A stretch of 64,000 nucleotides of DNA from Oscillospiraceae bacterium (GTDB lineage Bacteria; Bacillota; Clostridia; Oscillospirales; Acutalibacteraceae), in the NCBI GenBank assembly GCA_910574935.1, contig CAJTCU010000002.1, positions 276,827-340,826 of the forward strand, read 5' to 3'. A program made the translations under genes and the position numbers. Below are positions 34,562 through 43,482 of the stretch, one piece after another (position 1 is the first letter of the stretch; each line of letters starts with the position of its first letter). Below the pieces are notes generated by a model. The model saw nothing but the letters and a program-made list of their open reading frames with translations, was not told the origin of the DNA and ran no database searches.

Positions 34562-35806
34562 CTAGAGAGCGGGACTCTCCTTTTTCCCTTTGGTTCGAAA
34601 GGAAGCTAAAAACACTGCCATACTGGCAAGGTATATGGCCATCACTGCCAGGTAGAAGGGCTTGGCCCCAATGGCGTCGAACACCATGCCGCCCAGAAGG
34701 TTTCCCAAAATGCCCGCCACCGAGGCCACGGACGTAAAAAACGCCTGGGCGCTGGCCTTGAGATGGGCGGGGGCCAGCTCATACACATAGTTTAGGGAGG
34801 AGCCCAAAAACAGGCCGTTCCCCAGACCATAGAAAGCAGAGAACACCACCATGGCTGGCAGGGAATTGGCAATGAGCCCCAGCCCCAGGCACTCCAGCGC
34901 CATAAAAAACGCGGCCCCCAACACCAGCACCCGCAAAGGCAGCCGCCGCCGCAGCCGGACCATCAGCAGCAGAAAAGGCACTTCCATAAGGGCCCGAACC
35001 GCCAAAAGCACCCCGTACTGCTGGGAGTCCACCCCGATGCTGTTCATAAAGTAGGGGATAAAATTGCCCTCGCAGGCATTGGCAATATAAAACAAAAAGC
35101 CAAACACCAAAAAGGCCACATAGGCCTGGTTTTGAAAGAGCTCCCCCAGGTTGAGGGAGTTCTTTTTTCCCAGTCCCTCCCCCGTCTTTTCAGGCTTTTT
35201 AGCCGCGGGCTCCCTGGCGAAAAAGGTAAGAACCACAGGAATCAGCATAAAAAGTCCTGTTAGCCAAAAGGTATGCTCCACCCCCAGGCTGGGCAGCCAG
35301 GCAGAAATAGCAAAGCTCCCGATCATAAAGAGAATCGAACCCACACTGCGCAGCATACCAAAGTTCAGCCGCAGCTCGTTGCAGTTGCGCACCAGAATAT
35401 TTTCGGCAAAGGGGGACATGGAGGCCCGGAAGAAATTGATGGCCGGGAAATAGCAGAGCAGCAGCATATGTGAGAACGCCAGCCCTGTGGGGATCAGGGG
35501 AACCAGGGCGTATAACCCCGCGCCCCCCAGCAGCACCGTAATCAGCACCTTACGCAAAGACCCCAGTTTGTCGCTGGCCATGCCCCAGAAGGAGACCGAG
35601 GCAATGGCCACCCCAGAGGAGACCGCGTTTAGTATGCCGATGGATGAAGCGGAAAAGCCGATGGTCTGTAGGTAAACGGTCTGGTAGCAGCCAAAGGACC
35701 AGGCAAACCAGAAAATGCCGTTGACCCCAGCCAAGATGAGGGCCTGGCGGCCTGTGGAGTCCAAAACAGCGGAAGCCCGGAGGAAAGAAAATTTTTTCAT
35801 AAGCAA
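34562..35806 (-). CDS. major facilitator superfamily transporter
   Basis: A 414-residue protein with about 12 hydrophobic helices and the loop motif GMASDKLGSLRK (about 75-86) between helices 2 and 3. It resembles the nucleoside/oligosaccharide-H+ symporter branch in helix layout, but the substrate is not predictable. The start is either TTG 35806 (seven bases after GAGGAG) or ATG 35800. It has its own promoter at 35845-35872. Confidence 0.88.
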   Translation of the reverse strand: MLMKKFSFLRASAVLDSTGRQALILAGVNGIFWFAWSFGCYQTVYLQTIGFSASSIGILNAVSSGVAIASVSFWGMASDKLGSLRKVLITVLLGGAGLYALVPLIPTGLAFSHMLLLCYFPAINFFRASMSPFAENILVRNCNELRLNFGMLRSVGSILFMIGSFAISAWLPSLGVEHTFWLTGLFMLIPVVLTFFAREPAAKKPEKTGEGLGKKNSLNLGELFQNQAYVAFLVFGFLFYIANACEGNFIPYFMNSIGVDSQQYGVLLAVRALMEVPFLLLMVRLRRRLPLRVLVLGAAFFMALECLGLGLIANSLPAMVVFSAFYGLGNGLFLGSSLNYVYELAPAHLKASAQAFFTSVASVAGILGNLLGGMVFDAIGAKPFYLAVMAIYLASMAVFLASFRTKGKKESPAL

Positions 35807-35844
35807 ATGCTATCTCCTCTGTATTCAATAACAGGTCAAAGAAA

Positions 35845-35872
35845 ATTATATCCGCTTGGGCCCACATGTCAA
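35845..35872 (-). promoter_or_regulatory. sigma-A promoter for the MFS gene
   Basis: On the minus strand, TTGACA (35867-35872) and TATAAT (35845-35850) have a 16-base spacer. Confidence 0.75.
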
Positions 35873-35999
35873 TACCTGGGGGCAAAATAATTCTACAGAT
35901 TTTTTCAACGGCCCCCTCTCTGCCAAAATGCCGTCTAAATATAGAACCCGGGCGAAAGAGGCCAGATGTGCCTTCCTCGCCCGGGTTTTCCGGAAAAGT

Positions 36000-36905
36000 T
36001 TATTCTATAATTTCTCCATATTGATTAAGCTCTGCCATTAAGGTATTATATTCCTCTTCTGTCAGAATACCGGTCTCCAGGTTTGTCTTATAGTTAGCCT
36101 CTACCTCTTGGCGCTTCCAGTCCTCGTCTACAGGGCTTGCCGCTCGCGCTATGGTTTGTAAAGCGCTTAGGGTTACGATATCCTGGCCGTTTTCTTCCGC
36201 ATTCTTGATCTCTTGGGGGCTAAGCTTATTATGGCGGATCTGCGGGACATTTCCCGTTGTATCCATGTGGAGCAAAAGCCGCTGGGAAACAAAGGCTTCC
36301 TGGCCCAGCGCGGCCTTTTGGGCTACGGCGGACTGTTCCGGCTCGTAAACCCCCTGGCGGTTTCCCACAATGTAGTAATAATCCCCCGGGGTGCTAAAGC
36401 CGCCGCCCATACAAGACTTCCGCAAAAACAGCAGATATTCCCCGCCTGTTTCCAAAACCGGGGCGCTGCTATAGACGACGGAGGTATCGGCCGGATCTCC
36501 TTCCAGGCGAACTGTTACGAAATCCCCCGGCCTTTCCGTACCTCTTGTCACTTCCTGAATTTCCACGGTGTAGTCTGTAAACACCTGTTCGCCAATTTCC
36601 CCCACGCCCCGCACCACAAAGGGTTCGGACTGTTCTGTCACTGTTCCCCGGGCCACCAGGGTGGACTCGTCCATCAGCTGCTCGGTGGTGTATACCGCCT
36701 CATATTCAGACACCACTACATAAGAGTTCTGGTCCTGGCTTGCCACATCTTCCACTGTAGGTGTGGAAGCCTCATCCTCGATAGGAAGAACGCCTTTTGT
36801 TGCATCCACAGGCAGCGCATGGGTATCGCTCCACATAACGCCTAAGCCTGCCGCCCCTAACAGCACAAGCACTGTTAAAACAGCCGCCACTAGTTTCTTC
36901 TTCAT
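36000..36905 (-). CDS. exported protein of unknown function
   Basis: A 301-residue protein with an N-terminal signal or anchor helix (KKKLVAAVLTVLVLLGAAGLGVMW) and a long extracytoplasmic part. Residues about 70-180 look beta-rich (LVARGTVTEQ...VFTDYTVEIQEVTRG...VRLEGDP...GGEYLLFL), and the rest is helical and acidic. I do not recognise the family. An ATG at 36935 overlaps the upstream stop, but the ATG at 36905 has the stronger GGAGGG site. It is coupled to the matrixin-like gene upstream, so the two may act together at the cell surface. Confidence 0.75.
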   Translation of the reverse strand: MKKKLVAAVLTVLVLLGAAGLGVMWSDTHALPVDATKGVLPIEDEASTPTVEDVASQDQNSYVVVSEYEAVYTTEQLMDESTLVARGTVTEQSEPFVVRGVGEIGEQVFTDYTVEIQEVTRGTERPGDFVTVRLEGDPADTSVVYSSAPVLETGGEYLLFLRKSCMGGGFSTPGDYYYIVGNRQGVYEPEQSAVAQKAALGQEAFVSQRLLLHMDTTGNVPQIRHNKLSPQEIKNAEENGQDIVTLSALQTIARAASPVDEDWKRQEVEANYKTNLETGILTEEEYNTLMAELNQYGEIIE

Positions 36906-36931
36906 TTTCCGTCCCTCCTTCATCAATTGTA

Positions 36932-37534
36932 TCATTGTTTTATCTTGGCCTTATCATAAGATGTCAAGGTCCTCTTTATTGTGTCCACTGGATATACATT
37001 CATTACAGAGTCTGTGCTCCAATCCTTCGGATGTTCAAGACCAAGCACATGGCCAGCCCCATGAATAAAGACCGTCCACACATCGTAGGTTCCCTTTTTG
37101 GCTCCATTGGATAAGGGCCTGGCGGGGTTTAGATTTATCGCGGCCGCATTTACTATCCTTCCTGATGTCTTATCTCGAAATGTATAACTTGACCCAGGAG
37201 CTTCTTTTTGAGGATTGGATACTTTGTACACTCTGCTAGTACCATCATCTTTGCTGTCATTTAGTTCGTAAAAGTTTGTCTTGTAGTGCACAGGCGCCGT
37301 TGCACGCTTCAATTTGTAGGTGCTGTTCTCCTTGTTCCAATTCCAAAAAGCCTCATTAAAATGGTCCAATGAAGTACTTCCAATGGAAATGTACGGATAG
37401 AACGTCAACGTTTTATAGAGCTTCCAGCCTGCAAACTCGCTGCCCGCATCGGCAGGAATCGTAAACGAGGCTACCAGCATACCAACCGCAGCAACAGCCA
37501 ACGCGAAACGTTTCTTTAGCGAACATTTTTTCAT
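36932..37534 (-). CDS. secreted matrixin-like (M10/M57) protein lacking the catalytic Glu
   Basis: A 200-residue protein with a Sec signal peptide (cut near ADA, residue 30). The zinc-binding helix reads HGAGHVLGLEH (His158, His162, His168), followed by a Met-turn SVMN, the layout of HExxHxxGxxH metalloproteases. The catalytic Glu is replaced by Gly159: codon GGG at 37058-37060 instead of GAG/GAA. The protein could still bind zinc but should be a weak or dead protease; a single-base change or sequencing error would explain it. Codon use is poorer in G+C than the neighbours. Confidence 0.8.
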   Translation of the reverse strand: MKKCSLKKRFALAVAAVGMLVASFTIPADAGSEFAGWKLYKTLTFYPYISIGSTSLDHFNEAFWNWNKENSTYKLKRATAPVHYKTNFYELNDSKDDGTSRVYKVSNPQKEAPGSSYTFRDKTSGRIVNAAAINLNPARPLSNGAKKGTYDVWTVFIHGAGHVLGLEHPKDWSTDSVMNVYPVDTIKRTLTSYDKAKIKQ

Positions 37535-37612
37535 GCGACATTACTCCCTTTCATTTTAAAACAAATTCCTAATGTGATTTATTCTAAAGCCGCCCCCTTT
37601 CTAGTTTTTTCC

Positions 37613-37641
37613 ATTATATCACGCCAACACAATAATGTCAA
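37613..37641 (-). promoter_or_regulatory. sigma-A promoter for the matrixin-like operon
   Basis: On the minus strand, TTGACA (37636-37641) and TATAAT (37613-37618) are 17 bases apart. Confidence 0.85.
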
Positions 37642-37784
37642 CAAAAAAGTAAACCCCATTGCATTCCTTGTGGTCCTCAATGAAGAATATTGTTCAGAAG
37701 CTTTCTTCACAGCTCAGGGTACTAGTGTTATCAGATGGACAAATGATCACGCACACCGGGCGCAGCCTTTGCCAAAGAACCACG

Positions 37785-37817
37785 AAAAAAGGACAGAAGC
37801 ACTCTGCTCCTGTCCTT
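37785..37817 (-). terminator. terminator of the SLH/membrane-protein operon
   Basis: On the minus strand, AAGGACAG pairs with CTGTCCTT and is followed by a T run, just after the 157-residue membrane protein gene. Confidence 0.8.
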
Positions 37818-37821
37818 CGGT

Positions 37822-38295
37822 TTATTTTTCCATCTCCCGCCAGTGCCCCAGATGAATGCCAATATGCCCCACCCCCAGCACCAGGGCAGAAAGCACCATC
37901 CAAATCACCCGGCCATATATGCCCAGCAGCAGAAAGGCCCCCACGGGCAGGGTAGCCCCCGCCACGGGTATTCCCAAAAAACTGCTATAAAAGTCCGCCT
38001 GCCGCCGTGGGCCTTTAAAATACCGCAGCCACCACAGCTCGTACAGGACCATCAGGGCAAAAGAGGCCGCCAGCCACAGGCTCCAGGGGGAGAAGGGCCG
38101 CAGGTTAAAGTCGCTGAACACCAGGGCGCAGCAGGTGCACCCCGCCTGGCCCGCTCCCTCCAGAACCCGCAGCACCCAGTTTTCCCTTTGGGCGCTATGG
38201 TCCTTGGGCCGGGTCCTGCTCCACAAAATATTCGGGATGAACAGCATGGCCAAATACACCGCTCCTACGTAGGAAAGTCCCAGATGCCCCATCAT
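37822..38295 (-). CDS. small integral membrane protein, unknown function
   Basis: A 157-residue protein with about four hydrophobic helices (LSYVGAVYLAMLFIPNILW, WSLWLAASFALMVLYELWW, VAGATLPVGAFLLLGIYG, VIWMVLSALVLGVGHIGIHLG). The loop between the last helices carries several His residues (GHIGIHLGHW). No family is recognised with certainty. Its ATG overlaps the stop of the SLH gene (ATGA), indicating coupling. Confidence 0.75.
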   Translation of the reverse strand: MMGHLGLSYVGAVYLAMLFIPNILWSRTRPKDHSAQRENWVLRVLEGAGQAGCTCCALVFSDFNLRPFSPWSLWLAASFALMVLYELWWLRYFKGPRRQADFYSSFLGIPVAGATLPVGAFLLLGIYGRVIWMVLSALVLGVGHIGIHLGHWREMEK

Positions 38296-39947
38296 CTAAA
38301 GTAAAGGATGCTGTTCAGCGGCCTGCTTTGGGGGCCATACAGCCACACGCCGTTTACATACAGGTTGGTCGATCCGCCCCCGTCCAGGTTCACGGCGCTG
38401 TCGCAGCCCATGGCCACCATGATGTTGGCCAGGCCGCTTAAGTTCGTGTATGCGGTCAGAATCACCAGCTTGCCGTCTGGCTTAATGCCCACACACGCGC
38501 GCCGCGCGTCATAGTAGATAATGCCCGGGTCCCGGAAGCCCTCGGCCCGGTAGGTGCTCTCGTCGCCATAGGGCCGTCCGTTTTCTACAATCTTGGGCCC
38601 CACAGCCACCGCCATCTGGATGTCCTGGGTGCTAGAGCCATTGTAATAGATCTCCAGGTCAACCCAGTCTCCGGCCTTCACGGTGGTTAAAAAGTCATCA
38701 TCCGGGCCCCGGGCCCCCCGCTGGGCCAGCACGAAGCCGCTTTGGGGCAGGCTGACGTCCGTATCCTTATAGACAGCGGTCACCAGTCCGTCCGGGTTCA
38801 CCACAGCGGCATATTTGGGGGCAAAGCCCAGGCTCTGGCCCCACCACTCCCGGGTAAACACCATCCGGGTGCCATCCTTGGGGTCCGCGGGGTAGCGGTT
38901 GCAGCCCACTTTGCTGACGGTAGACTGGCTTCCGTCAGCCCGGGTAAGGGTGGCGGAAATGTCCACAGAAAAGTTTTCAATGGAGAAGTTTCCGCCGCCA
39001 TCCATGGTCACCGCAGACTTGGCGGGGGAGAAATCGTTGTACACCGTGGCCAGCCTTCCGTCCTGGATGTGGGTGCCGTAGGGGTCATAGGTGGACATGT
39101 CAAAAAAGGCGGCGTTTACCAAAATCTTCGCCCCAGTACGGTTGATCACAGAGGTCACGTTTTCTCCGCCCCGCACATAGTTGTGGCCCATCGTCACCCC
39201 AGGGGTAAAGTCCTTGGGGTCAAACTCCACCGCGGCCACCGCTGTGCCATTTATACGCTTGTGGACCAGCTTGTACCCAGCGGACTCCACATAGTCCAAA
39301 AAGGTAGCGTACAGCTTGGCGGCCTCGGCCCGGGTGGCGGTGCGCTTGGGCCGGAAGGTGCCGTCCTTGTAGCCATTAATCACTCCGCCCCGCTGGCACT
39401 TCATCACACTGGAGGCCGCGTAGCCGGAGATGGAGCCGTAGTCGGAAAAGCTGGCGGAGGCCACCCGGGCGGGCAGCACCTGGCCTGTGGCTGTGGCAAA
39501 GTTCATCACCATAACGGCCATGTCCTGGCGGGTAACCGGCCGGCCGGGGCCGAACTTGCCCTGGCCCTGGCCCTTGATAACGCCCGCCTCATAGGCCCAG
39601 TTAATGTACTTATTATACCAGCGGTTCTGGGCCACGTCGGAGAAATCGCCCCTATAGTTGTACTGGGCCAGTTCCTGCTCGGTAAGGGCGGTACGGGCCA
39701 GCATGGTGGCAAACTCCGCCCGGGTCAGGGTGCCCCCAGGGGAAAAGGTGGTGGGGGTGGTGCCCTTTAGCACCCCCCGGTTTACCAGCTCTGTTACAGA
39801 GGCCTCGTACCAGCAGCCCCTGGGCACGTCGGAAAAGCGCACTGCCCGGGCCGGCAGGGGCGCCCCCAGGCACAGCAGAGAAAAAACTAGCGCCAGGCAC
39901 AGCACGGCCCGGAAACGGCGCTTTGGAAAAGCGAATAATTTGGTCAA
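38292..39947 (-). CDS. S-layer-anchored protein with phosphodiester glycosidase domain
   Basis: A 551-residue exported protein. It has a signal peptide (residues 1-33, RFRAVLCLALVFSLLCLGAPLPARA), three SLH repeats (each F-SD-...-W/Y...GV-G...F-P-...-TRAE) over about 35-215 for anchoring to wall polysaccharide, then a phosphodiester glycosidase (NAGPA-like) domain with INRTGAKILVNAAFFD and the C-terminal VNLDGGGSTNLYVNG. The family hydrolyses sugar phosphodiesters; the wall substrate is unknown. The frame runs to 40142, but the normal start is TTG 39947 after AAAGGAG. Confidence 0.88.
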   Translation of the reverse strand: MTKLFAFPKRRFRAVLCLALVFSLLCLGAPLPARAVRFSDVPRGCWYEASVTELVNRGVLKGTTPTTFSPGGTLTRAEFATMLARTALTEQELAQYNYRGDFSDVAQNRWYNKYINWAYEAGVIKGQGQGKFGPGRPVTRQDMAVMVMNFATATGQVLPARVASASFSDYGSISGYAASSVMKCQRGGVINGYKDGTFRPKRTATRAEAAKLYATFLDYVESAGYKLVHKRINGTAVAAVEFDPKDFTPGVTMGHNYVRGGENVTSVINRTGAKILVNAAFFDMSTYDPYGTHIQDGRLATVYNDFSPAKSAVTMDGGGNFSIENFSVDISATLTRADGSQSTVSKVGCNRYPADPKDGTRMVFTREWWGQSLGFAPKYAAVVNPDGLVTAVYKDTDVSLPQSGFVLAQRGARGPDDDFLTTVKAGDWVDLEIYYNGSSTQDIQMAVAVGPKIVENGRPYGDESTYRAEGFRDPGIIYYDARRACVGIKPDGKLVILTAYTNLSGLANIMVAMGCDSAVNLDGGGSTNLYVNGVWLYGPQSRPLNSILYFR

Positions 39948-39986
39948 AACAGGAAATCTCCTTTCAAGGTTTGTAACTATTTTGTA

Positions 39987-40015
39987 ATTATAACACGAAT
40001 GGGAAAGGATGTCCA
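39987..40015 (-). promoter_or_regulatory. sigma-A promoter for the SLH protein operon
   Basis: On the minus strand, TGGACA (40010-40015) and TATAAT (39987-39992) are 17 bases apart. Confidence 0.75.
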
Positions 40016-40073
40016 GTTTTTTTAGGCCAGGGAAAAAGTTTTGAAAAAGAAATAACCACATAAAAAATAGTAT

Positions 40074-40102
40074 TTGCTTTTTTCTCCGCTTTCTTGTAAT
40101 AT
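40074..40102 (+). promoter_or_regulatory. possible sigma-A promoter for the zinc-ribbon membrane protein
   Basis: TTGCTT (40074-40079) and TAATAT (40097-40102) are 17 bases apart; both boxes are imperfect. Confidence 0.5.
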
Positions 40103-40163
40103 ATATTGTAACAGGGAATCTTCCCTGAACATCTTTATACATAGTATAGGAGGGTATTACTCA

Positions 40164-41249
40164 ATGATTTGTCCTAAATGCGGCCGGGACATCCCGCAGG
40201 GCACGGTGTGTCCCTGCTCTTTTGAAGCTCCCGGACCCATACTAGGGGCCGTGCCCCTGTCCACCAACCCGGCGGTGAATGTCATCAAGCGCCTGGGCTC
40301 TTCCGGCCTGTTTTTGGCCATAGCCATTCTGTTCTCGGTTTCCGCCCTGTTCACCATTTTGTCCTCCGCAGCCATGGGAGACGTTATGATGAACCTGTAC
40401 TACTACGGCTATTCCATGGGCCTGGATGTAGAAGCCTTGGGCAGCCTGATTGACGCCATGTACTCCACCTCCATCCCCCGGGCCATTCTGGGCTCCATCC
40501 CCACTATTTTGCTGGCTGTGGCTATGTGGATTCACTACGGCACCTGCCGCAGCACAAAAAGCGGGAACATCTCCACCGCTGGCCTCACCATCTGCAAGGT
40601 GCTGCGCTATATCAGCATGATTGGTAAGTGCCTTGTCACCGTGATGCTGGTCATTGTGGGCGTCATCCTGGTTCTTTTCTTTGTCAGCGGCGGGCTTGAC
40701 AGCATATCTAGTTCCCTTTACGGCGGCTCCAGCTCCTTTTATAGCGGCTCCAGCGTCGAAGAGGTGGCTCTTGCCATTGTGATGGTGCTGGGGATATTCA
40801 TCCTGTTCTTCAGCTTCTTCATGGTGCTGGCCATCACCTACCAGGCCAGCATTATCCGCATGATCAACCGCACGAAAATCAGCGCCCAGACCGGCACCCC
40901 GGACAACCGGGTCTCTGGCTACCTGATTGCCATGAACTGCATTGTGGCAGGGCTAAACATCCTCGCCAGCTTCTTCGCCCTGTTCACCTCCCCGGTGTCC
41001 GCCGTAGCCACCCTGGCCAACGCCGTGGGGCTTATTCTGGCCTCTGTGCTGCTTAGCCGCTACCGCAAGGAAATGGACGCGGTGATCTATCCCCCGGCTG
41101 TTCCGGTCATTCCGGTTGAGCCCATGTATGGCCAGCCGCCTATGCCAGGGGCGCAGCAGGTCCAGCAGGCCCCCCAATACCCAGACGGCAGCCCTGTTGT
41201 GGAGCCCCCCGCGCCGCCACAGGAGCCCTCTGAACCGCCACAGGCCTAA
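40164..41249 (+). CDS. zinc-ribbon integral membrane protein
   Basis: A 361-residue protein starting MICPKCGRDIPQGTVCPC (one short zinc ribbon), then about six hydrophobic helices between residues 45 and 300, and a Pro/Gln-rich cytoplasmic-type tail (YGQPPMPGAQQVQQAPQ). The start is ATG 40164 after AGGAGGG; the upstream frame overlaps the promoter. Proteins of this layout are frequent in Clostridia without known function. Confidence 0.78.
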   Translation: MICPKCGRDIPQGTVCPCSFEAPGPILGAVPLSTNPAVNVIKRLGSSGLFLAIAILFSVSALFTILSSAAMGDVMMNLYYYGYSMGLDVEALGSLIDAMYSTSIPRAILGSIPTILLAVAMWIHYGTCRSTKSGNISTAGLTICKVLRYISMIGKCLVTVMLVIVGVILVLFFVSGGLDSISSSLYGGSSSFYSGSSVEEVALAIVMVLGIFILFFSFFMVLAITYQASIIRMINRTKISAQTGTPDNRVSGYLIAMNCIVAGLNILASFFALFTSPVSAVATLANAVGLILASVLLSRYRKEMDAVIYPPAVPVIPVEPMYGQPPMPGAQQVQQAPQYPDGSPVVEPPAPPQEPSEPPQA

Positions 41250-41331
41250 AAGCCCCTATAGGGACGGGCAGAAAATTTGACAAACCGCGCGAACCATCGG
41301 TTTTTCCCAGTGTTTTGTCCCAAAAAAATAG

Positions 41332-41369
41332 GCCCCTAAGAGCAGACGCCTCTTGGGGGCTTTTATTTT
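41332..41369 (+). terminator. terminator after the zinc-ribbon membrane protein gene
   Basis: GCCCCTAAGAG pairs with CTCTTGGGGGC around a 7-base loop, followed by TTTTATTTTC. Confidence 0.9.
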
Positions 41370-41449
41370 CAATAAAAAACTGCCGCGGCTGGGGCCGAAA
41401 AGACGCCGCTATGCCAGGGGGCGCAGCGCCCGGGTTTCTCTAACAAGCC

Positions 41450-42433
41450 CTACTCCAATTGCAGCAGGTCAAAGTTTACCGGGGTGTAGAACAGCCGCCG
41501 AATCTCCTCCTGGTTCTGGGACTGGCCCAGGGCCCACATCAGCTTGGTCACAGTGGCCTCCAGGGTCATGTCATAGCTCTCCAGCAGCCGGTAGCGCTCC
41601 TTTACCCGGTGGCCCACCTGATACACAGAAAGGTCGCTGCCCTCCTGGGGCACCTGGGTAGCCATTACAATGGTCTTGCCCTCCTGCACCAGGCGGTCCA
41701 GCTCCTCCAGGTAGGCGTCTGGAATGCCCCCCACCCCGTAGCTTTCAATAATCATGCCGTCGCACAGGGCCCCTGCCGCGGCAAAAGCCCCGGGGGCCAG
41801 GCCTGGGATCAGCTTAAGCAGTACCACCCGGCTGTTGAGCCGGTGGCTAAACGTAAGGGGCCCCGGCGCAGGGGCAGGGATGAAGCGCACCAGCCGCTGG
41901 CCCCGCATTTCTGCCAGGTCCGGGAAGTTCAGGCTGGAAAAGGCGTTGTAGCTCTTCGTGCGGGTTTTCCGGGCTCGGGTGCCCGCAATGACGTGGCCGC
42001 CAAAGACAATATCTACGCCGCCGTCTCCCAGGCAGGCATAGCGCAGGCTATCCAGCAGGTTTTGGCGGGCGTCGGTGTCCTCCTGGTCAATGGGCTTTTG
42101 GGCCCCAGTAAGCACAATGGGCTTTCCAGAGCCCTGCACCAGGTAAGACAGGGCGGCCCCGGTGTAGGCCAGGGTGTCGGTGCCGTGGCAGATGACAAAC
42201 CCATCATACCGGTAATAATTTTCCTCAATAAGCCCCGCCAGCAAAAGCCAGTGCTGGGGGGCAATATTGGTGCTGTCCAGGTTTAGGGGCTGAAGGGCGT
42301 GTATCTGACAAAAAGAGGCCGCGTCCGGCACATAGCCTAGAAGCTCCTGGGGGGAAAGGGACGGGGCCAGGGCTCCCCCGGTTTTTTGAGAGGCAATGGT
42401 GCCCCCAGTGGCAATGAGAAGGAGTTTTTTCAT
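41450..42433 (-). CDS. L-asparaginase, type I-like (cytoplasmic)
   Basis: Hydrolyses asparagine to aspartate and ammonia. The 327-residue protein begins MKKLLLIATGGTIAS, which holds the nucleophile Thr of the first signature. The second signature ICHGTDTLAYT is near 81-91. There is no signal peptide, pointing to the cytoplasmic form. The frame opens 39 codons upstream, but ATG 42433 follows AAAGGA. It lies downstream of the AraC-type gene. Confidence 0.92.
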   Translation of the reverse strand: MKKLLLIATGGTIASQKTGGALAPSLSPQELLGYVPDAASFCQIHALQPLNLDSTNIAPQHWLLLAGLIEENYYRYDGFVICHGTDTLAYTGAALSYLVQGSGKPIVLTGAQKPIDQEDTDARQNLLDSLRYACLGDGGVDIVFGGHVIAGTRARKTRTKSYNAFSSLNFPDLAEMRGQRLVRFIPAPAPGPLTFSHRLNSRVVLLKLIPGLAPGAFAAAGALCDGMIIESYGVGGIPDAYLEELDRLVQEGKTIVMATQVPQEGSDLSVYQVGHRVKERYRLLESYDMTLEATVTKLMWALGQSQNQEEIRRLFYTPVNFDLLQLE

Positions 42434-42534
42434 GGGAGAAGGTCCTTTCTGAAAAATGGGAACGCGCGGGGCGAGTCTTCTCCTATTATAGCACCAAAAC
42501 CCCAGAGACACAAGTAAAGCGGAAGAGCCTACGC

Positions 42535-43482
42535 CTAGGCCTTTCTCCACTCTCTGGGCGAGACCCCGTAGTACTGGCGGAACTTTCGGTAAAAAAAGCT
42601 GGTATTGTCATATCCCACCGCCGCTATAATATCTTCCACTGGCAGGTTGGTGCTCTTCATCAGCCCAGCCGCCACCCTAAGCCGCTTTTCCAGCAACAGG
42701 TCTTTAAAGGTCTTGCCCGTGGCCTGCTTTACGCTGCTGCTTAGGTAAGAGAGGGACACATGCAGCTCCTCTGCCACCCGGGTCAGGTCTGCGTCCCGGT
42801 AGTTGTCCTCCACTTCCCCAAGGGCCGCCAGCACCCCGGCGTTATATCCTGGGGTGTTTTTGGAAAGCCCCTGGGGGCTGCCCAGCAGCTCCATTAGCAG
42901 CAGGCCCATGGTGGCCTGGGCAATCTTCTGCCCTCCCCCTGGGGCGAAAAGGCAGAGCAGCAGGTTTTCCACCAGGTTCTGCACTGGCCGCATTTCCCCG
43001 CAGTGGAAGTGCAGGCAGCTTTGGTCCCCGCCCCCCTGGCGCAGGCCGTCCAGCAGCAGCCGGGCCAGCACGTTTTCCGTGCCGGTCATGGTAAGGGCAT
43101 AGTCAAAAAACTGGGGCAGCACAATAAAGTTTACCCCCACATCCTCTTGGCCAGCGGCCTCCACCTGGTGGCGGGCGTGTTGGTTCAAAAACAGCAGCTC
43201 CCCGGCCTCCAGCTCCACCTCCAGTCCATGGTCAATCTGGTGCCGGGTGCTGCCTGTGCACATGTACATAATCTCCACATAGTTGTGGCTGTGGGGGGGA
43301 AAAGCCGCAAACCGGGTGTGGGGCCGCAGGGTAATCAGCTGCCCCCGGGCCAGCAGCTTGGCGCTGTCCACCGTAAACTCCCGGCCAGAGGCGTACAGCG
43401 CCTGCTCTACCCCGCCCCCGGCCAAAATGCGCTGTTCTTCTGGGGTAATTTCCCGCAGCCGGTCCATCAGCTGGCCAAGCAT
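42535..43482 (-). CDS. AraC-family regulator with N-terminal cupin
   Basis: A 315-residue protein with a cupin sensor half (PPHSHNYVEIMYMCTGS..., about 62-78) and two C-terminal HTH motifs (about 215-315: LTRVAEELHVSLSYLSSSVKQATG and ILAAVGY-type IIAAVGYDNTSFFYRKFRQYYGVSPREWR). The ligand is probably a sugar or small metabolite. It overlaps the 3' end of the transglycosylase gene by 16 bases. The nearest target candidate is the downstream asparaginase. Confidence 0.9.
   Translation of the reverse strand: MLGQLMDRLREITPEEQRILAGGGVEQALYASGREFTVDSAKLLARGQLITLRPHTRFAAFPPHSHNYVEIMYMCTGSTRHQIDHGLEVELEAGELLFLNQHARHQVEAAGQEDVGVNFIVLPQFFDYALTMTGTENVLARLLLDGLRQGGGDQSCLHFHCGEMRPVQNLVENLLLCLFAPGGGQKIAQATMGLLLMELLGSPQGLSKNTPGYNAGVLAALGEVEDNYRDADLTRVAEELHVSLSYLSSSVKQATGKTFKDLLLEKRLRVAAGLMKSTNLPVEDIIAAVGYDNTSFFYRKFRQYYGVSPREWRKA

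Noticed and set aside
39948..40142. Longer N-terminus for the SLH protein starting at 40142
   Set aside because: It would put the signal peptide 65 residues in and include the promoter; the TTG at 39947 has a proper ribosome site.
41442..41453. Another copy of the MITE end (ACAAGCCCTAC) near the asparaginase stop
   Set aside because: Only about 10 bases match, without a partner end or inverted structure.
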